Positions 59,573-64,000 of a stretch of 64,000 nt of DNA are shown piece by piece. The notes beneath the pieces are model-generated. The model did no database searches, was not told where the DNA came from, and saw only the letters and a program-made list of their open reading frames with translations. Origin of the DNA: Gigaspora rosea (taxonomy: Eukaryota; Glomeromycota; Glomeromycetes; Diversisporales; Gigasporaceae); assembly GCA_003550325.1 (NCBI GenBank), contig QKWP01001873.1, positions 38,837 through 102,836 of the forward strand, written 5' to 3'. The position numbers were made by a program, and so were the translations under genes. Position 1 is the stretch's first letter, and each line of letters begins with the position of its first letter.

Positions 59573-60503
59573 ATTAAAAATTTTATTAAATTATATCTCT
59601 GTGATAGGGCTACGCCACAATGTCAGTTAACCTGTCCGACTTTACCTTCTAAATCGTGGTGAATAAATATGTAGTAATTTGAAAAATTTAGTTTAAAGTA
59701 ATTATTACGGTAGTTATATTATGTAAATATCCGATATTTACTTAGTTAAAATGAAATGTGATTTGATCATATTTATTTATTTCTCTTCTTTTACTGCCTG
59801 AAATTTTTTTTTCTTTTTTTTATTCATCATTAGAAAAAGTTTATGAAATGAAAAAATTTTATGTTTTAATAAAACTTATAAAAAAAAACTACCGACTTTT
59901 AAGTTCTTAGTATGGAATATGATCCTTCAAATATTTCACAAGTTACAAAAATTTTTTAAAAAACGAAAAAAAAAAAAGAATATGTGATCTCAATTTATTT
60001 TAACAATCAAATCAGACTATCGAATCGCGTTAAATAAATTTAGATCAGTAAAATTAATTAATTTTCATCACCTTTCTTCTTGATCCAATAGTTCGAACCA
60101 AAAGTAATGATAGGGTTTCAGTAAAATCAACAAATGACACTGGCTTTCTTTTCTTAACTGATCATAATATATCGAGATATACTTAGTATTCATTTTTTAA
60201 GAAAACGATAAATGATTTGTGGCTGTCTAATCTAATTTCCTATTAACCGTTAGAGACAATCACAACCTGGTTGTTAAATTTCATGTAACTACGTACAGTA
60301 CATGTAATTTACTGACGTAAATTACACTGTAATTTACGTCGTAAGGTATGTAAGTTATACGTATAAACTCAATTATAAAATTATACTATAATTTGATTTT
60401 AATTGGTCATTTATTTAACCATTGAGGCTGGGTCAAGTTGATGTTAATGCTGGTATAAATTATCATATGATTTTGCCAACTTTAATACCTATATTGTAAC
60501 TTA
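59573..60503. other. 3' flank of the ROGDI-like gene; no other gene seen
   Basis: A+T rich, with a small palindrome near 60290-60345 (ctgacgtaaattacactgtaatttacgtcg). A tRNA, other RNA gene or frame is not supported. Confidence 0.4.
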
Positions 60504-60750
60504 TAATGTTCCGCAAAAGATCCGGGTCCGGTCCGTTGACGGACCGAGTTCGGACCCTTGATTTATCAGAATCGATACGGGTTCGGACCCACACAAAGAT
60601 CCGTCCGGGTAATACCCGGTCCGGTTTATTAGAATAATAATGATTGCTGATTGGCTGATTTTAGAACTTTCTTTTTTTTAATATAAAATAGAAAAAAAAT
60701 TTAATTAAAAAAAAAACGAATTTATTATTTTAAATATATATATATATATA

Positions 60751-61416
60751 TTTTTTTTCTTAATGGCCGTCTACTTTGGCTGATGGTTTATTGAATATTT
60801 GTAATATTTGTTACATGAATGAGTGTACAACTAGCCACACGTGCACTTTTGGTGCCTAATTTAAGTAGTCCGCCCGAAGGTTCTACACTAGCTGTCATAC
60901 CTGCTTCTCCTATTACTATCTTACCTATAAGCCAATATATATTACGGCTTTTCTAGGGTTATTCACAATAGCCACCGACCTTAGGGCTACTTTACCCTTG
61001 TAGAAATTGCCAGCCACTTACAAGAATATGTCCCACATCATATAACTATCGTGGTCTTCAGTAACTTGCGCCAAGGCCACATCGTTACCTACATTGCTCT
61101 TATAAGGTTCATTCCGACCCCAGTACAACCTTATTTTGGTAGCACCATTAGATCTTCTCTACCTCCTTACTCGGGACTTGCCAAACGGGTTTCTGTTTTT
61201 CTGGTTCCCTGGATTTGTGGTGTAACAAACACCATTGTGTCTGAAAGCTCCCATTCACAATGGTAGAACCAAGGTTACAGGTTTCATACCCAACCAATCT
61301 GAGCCACAGTTACCGAACACAGGTCTCTTTTTTCATTATCGTCACCGGTGGGATTTGAACTCTCAACCTGCCGCTTGGGAGTGACAACTTGGCAACTTCT
61401 CTAAGTCGCCACACCC
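60751..61416 (-). mobile_element. SINE family 1, antisense full-length copy
   Basis: Read on the minus strand it starts GGTGTGGCGACTTAGAGAAG at 61416, carries the B-box-like AGTTCAAATCCCACCGG, and ends in an A-rich tail near 60751. It aligns from end to end with 33857-34640 with many substitutions and a roughly 100-bp shorter body, so the two copies are old. The plus-strand open frame at 61051-61266 is not a gene. Confidence 0.8.
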
Positions 61417-61455
61417 TTATTTTAAATATATTAATATTTAAATATATTTTACAGC

Positions 61456-61616
61456 AGTGCACTGACCAAAGTACCCGGTGTGATGCGATTTTTTACATAG
61501 TGAAAAATTAAAATCACATGCATTCCACACCTGTTTGCATCACGTGTCATATATAAATAATATTTTGTAAAATTGATCTATATTATTTGTCATGTGGGTA
61601 CTTTAGTCAGTGCACT
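61456..61616. mobile_element. 161-bp MITE with AGTGCACTGAC ends
   Basis: AGTGCACTGACCAAAGTACC on the left and AGTGCACTGACTAAAGTACC on the other strand at the right differ by one base. Inner phrases (tgatgcgatt..., gcatcacgtg) pair in part. The target duplication is not clear. Non-coding. Confidence 0.75.
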
Positions 61617-61930
61617 ATGGTAATTTAATAAAATAAAATTTTAAATTTTTACAACCTTCTCATGACTTTGCTACAGGTTAATGAAAATCATTTGGAATTT
61701 TTATCAAATGTTCCAAAATTTATGAAAACAGTTTTTTTAGTGAGAATACTACTAGGACTTTGTCAACTATATCAACTATAGCATCTGTAAATTTTGAAAT
61801 TTCACAGATCCAGACCAGACCTGGATCTAATTAATGCAAGTTTGGGTCCTAATTTTAGATCTAAATTAATATTTGGACTGGGTTTGGATCTTTAAAAATA
61901 TCTGCTCAGTTTGAATCGTGTGGAACACTA

Positions 61931-62297
61931 GTTTTAACTTGTGCTCTAGTAGTTTCTAAAGTTGAGAAACTAAAATAAAGTCTTTAATAATTTTATTCCT
62001 GGTCCAAAGGTTTTGGTTATAGATAGTTGACTTTCTTTTTAATATTGTCCAATGGACAGCTTTCGTTCATAAATTGATAGCTAGATTAGGTTCGGGTTTT
62101 GGGTTTAGCAAGGTGCTTCTAATCACTAACTACTTGGCAATAGGTTTTTTGTAGAATTTCTATCCTAATAATTGTTACTACTAAGGTGCTTCTGGATCTG
62201 AGTCAATTTCCATAGTTTCTATAAAGTTCAATGAAGGTCCAGTACAAGAGTATTGGGGTAAACTAGGGTTGTTAGCCAATTTCGGGATTGGTATGAG
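61931..62297. other. Unidentified repeat-like sequence, left part
   Basis: This stretch and 62550-62900 look like two halves of one older sequence split by the hAT MITE at 62298. Short minus-strand frames exist but have no recognised motif. It may be a retroelement relic. Confidence 0.3.
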
Positions 62298-62549
62298 CAG
62301 TATTGTACATTGAACATTTTGTGAACATTTTGAACATTTTTTCAAATTAAAATTACTTAAAATTTTATTAAAATAATTTATTTTATTTTTTTTAAAAAAT
62401 AAATTCAGCACCTAAAAAAATATATAATTATATATTTATTAACTTAATTTATTAATTATTTAAACTTTGGACATAGGCTTGGACAGTTTTGGACAATCTT
62501 GGACATTGGACAAAAAACATAGTTTGAACACATCCAATGTACAACACTG
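62298..62549. mobile_element. 252-bp hAT-like MITE with CAGTRTTGTACATTG ends
   Basis: The ends CAGTATTGTACATTGAA and, on the other strand, CAGTGTTGTACATTGGA are inverted (15 of 17). The flanks GGTATGAG and GGTGTAAG agree at 6 of 8 bases, a decayed 8-bp duplication. Subterminal motifs are tgaacatttt on the left and ttggaca on the right. Two overlapping minus-strand frames across the right border are spurious. Confidence 0.68.
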
Positions 62550-62961
62550 GGTGTAAGTATTTCTAAGTTTGAATTGGGTACTAGGTTGGTTAGGGCTAGG
62601 ACCTGTTCTATTTGAAGTACTAATAATAGAACCTGGTCTAGGGCATAACCAGAATTGGTTTGTTTTAATTTTGTTGTTGCAGATAATATTATATCCAAAT
62701 CTATTAGAATTAATTACTTTTTGTGGCAGAAAAAATAGCTGAGGCTGGTGAGCTAGACAATTGTACAAAATGGTTATATATATTGCAACTTTGTTTAGTT
62801 GGGTATCCATTAATATTGTTTATCTGCAATATCAGTTTTTATTTGCAGGGGCCCTAGAGAGCTACAGTGCAAACAATCTAGTTCCAACTAATAAAAATTT
62901 TAGTAACCAAATTCAGATTTTATTTTTTATATATATGAAGAGGCCAATTTAAAAATTTATA

Positions 62962-63300
62962 CAGTCAGACCTCTATAAATGCAACTTTCATAACTGCAAC
63001 ACCTCTCTAAATGCATGTTTTTTTCTTTTCCGTAAGATGTTATTAGTGCTAAATACATGTTCTAATTCTGTAAATGCACATTCTCTTAAATAGCATTTTA
63101 TATTACACTAACCTTCCTAAATGCACATAGCCAATTAAATTTTAGTATTTAATATAAATATGCAGTTTTTAGTAGAAGTTACACAAACTTGATGATTTAA
63201 TTTTTAAAGCTGCAATTTATTGGCTCTCTCTAAATGCAAACCTCCCTAAATGCATGTTGTAGGCTTGTCCCTACAAGTTGCATTTATAGAGATTTAACTG
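62962..63300 (-). mobile_element. CAGTC-ended MITE, 339 bp, inverted orientation
   Basis: The ends CAGTCAGACCTCTATAAATG and ...TTTATAGAGATTTAACTG, with TA on the left flank and CA (one change) on the right. The interior is the reverse of the copy at 25618-25958, including tgtaggcttgtccctaca near the right end. Confidence 0.82.
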
Positions 63301-64000
63301 CATATAAAGTGACTAAATTTAAATTTTTAATATACAGTTGTCTTTTTCAAATCTAATCTCTCTCTAATCTGAATACTATTAAACTCTCTCTAAACTGAAC
63401 AAATCTTCTAAAATCAAATTTTATTATAAGGTTGAGATTAGCTATATAGTTAACTTTTTCTATACCAAACCCTTGAGTCTGGCCAAAAAAAAGTTCACTA
63501 TAAAAAATTACTATGTTTTCTTAAGAAACCATAGCTTTTTTTATACTAAACTATTAAAAAATTTTAAAATTTTGAGTTTATTATATTTAGAGTTTATTAT
63601 AATAGGGGTTGTTATATTTAGAGTTGATTGTATAACTTTTAGAAATCTGAACTTTTTCAAATTTTTATATAGTAAAAATCAGCAGTTCTAGCAGTTCAGA
63701 ATAAAAAGAGTTGACTATATATAAAAATAAAATTAATTGTTTAAAATGCCAAATTTGCTTTTTTTTATATATATAAAAGGTGGCCAAATTTTATATTTAA
63801 TTATAAAAATACTATTATAACTTAAACTTTTTATAACTTTTTTATAAATAGATTTAAAAAATTTTAAAAACATAAAAGTGTTTAGTTTATTTTGATTTAT
63901 TTTTTATTTTTTTTTTTTAACTCTTTGACGGCCTCGTCAATGCTTTATTAAGTATTTAATAATTTCTACTACAATCAGTGGATTATATACTAAGAAACTA
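63301..64000. other. No gene seen
   Basis: A+T-rich sequence. A left end reminiscent of another TA-site element (acagttgtctttttcaaatc near 63336, with gagttgattgta near 63625) suggests a decayed MITE of about 300 bp. No coding feature is supported to the window edge. Confidence 0.4.

Larger units (their letters stand above)
60504..61930. mobile_element. hAT-like element containing a SINE
   Basis: The outer sequences TAATGTTCCGCA and, on the other strand, TAGTGTTCCACA form a short inverted pair of hAT type. Inside each end are clustered motifs (ggtccg, gttcggaccc on the left; gatccagacc, tggatctaa on the right). I could not match an 8-bp target duplication (GTAACTTA against GTTTTAAC), so the call is tentative. 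A family-1 SINE and a small MITE lie inside. Confidence 0.42.

Noticed and set aside
61051..61266. Plus-strand 71-codon frame
   Set aside because: It is antisense to a SINE copy; the homologous region at 33857-34640 is not open.
60504..61930. 8-bp target duplication for the TAATGTTCC-ended element
   Set aside because: GTAACTTA and GTTTTAAC match too poorly; the element is reported only as tentative.
62456..62810. Two overlapping minus-strand frames resembling a retroelement fragment
   Set aside because: They run across a hAT MITE border and show no conserved motif.

Overview
The window looks like a nuclear contig from an arbuscular mycorrhizal fungus of the Rhizophagus type. This rests on protein families rather than a database match: a MATA-HMG box protein, a tyrosine-kinase-like kinase with the CxxC...WCxxC zinc finger followed by FKNWTSG that is typical of the expanded Rhizophagus kinase family, and a BTB-BACK protein. 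The very high A+T content, short introns and dense non-autonomous transposons agree. Two assembly gaps are present (3116-3997 and 26968-27371).

Genes are few and lie in islands. At the left edge (2-151) is the 3' end of an unrecognised gene ending in a zinc ribbon and a basic tail. Around 9511-10193 is a probable broken gene. At 15898-17091 (minus) is an intact MATA-HMG gene. At 49485-51288 (minus) is a two-exon kinase whose zinc finger plus N-lobe is duplicated, the first copy having lost the ATP-binding residues. At 54480-56049 (plus) is a BTB-BACK-TPR fusion. At 57610-59572 (plus) is a ten-exon gene that long open reading frames do not reveal; spliced by hand it gives a 268-residue ROGDI/Rav2-like protein, a predicted V-ATPase assembly (RAVE) factor. 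Both plus-strand genes need one GC-AG intron to stay in frame.

The rest is mostly repeats. Several unrelated hAT-like elements can be delimited by 8-bp target duplications (1064-1244, 4394-6099, 31594-33582, 43748-44113, 46167-46563) or by convincing ends (53372-53559, 62298-62549). A family with CAGTC...GACTG ends at TA sites occurs at least eight times, one copy split by a 611-bp element with TAA duplications. Two tRNA-derived SINE families are present, one in three copies. There are large fold-back elements with arms of about 90-280 bp, and a 1-kb tandem duplication. Insertions into insertions are common, so a relative order of events can be read.

No shared pathway links the genes. The kinase, BTB-BACK-TPR and MATA-HMG proteins belong to families that are greatly expanded in these fungi; the ROGDI-like gene is a single housekeeping-type gene next to them. 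I saw no rRNA, CRISPR array or convincing functional tRNA.
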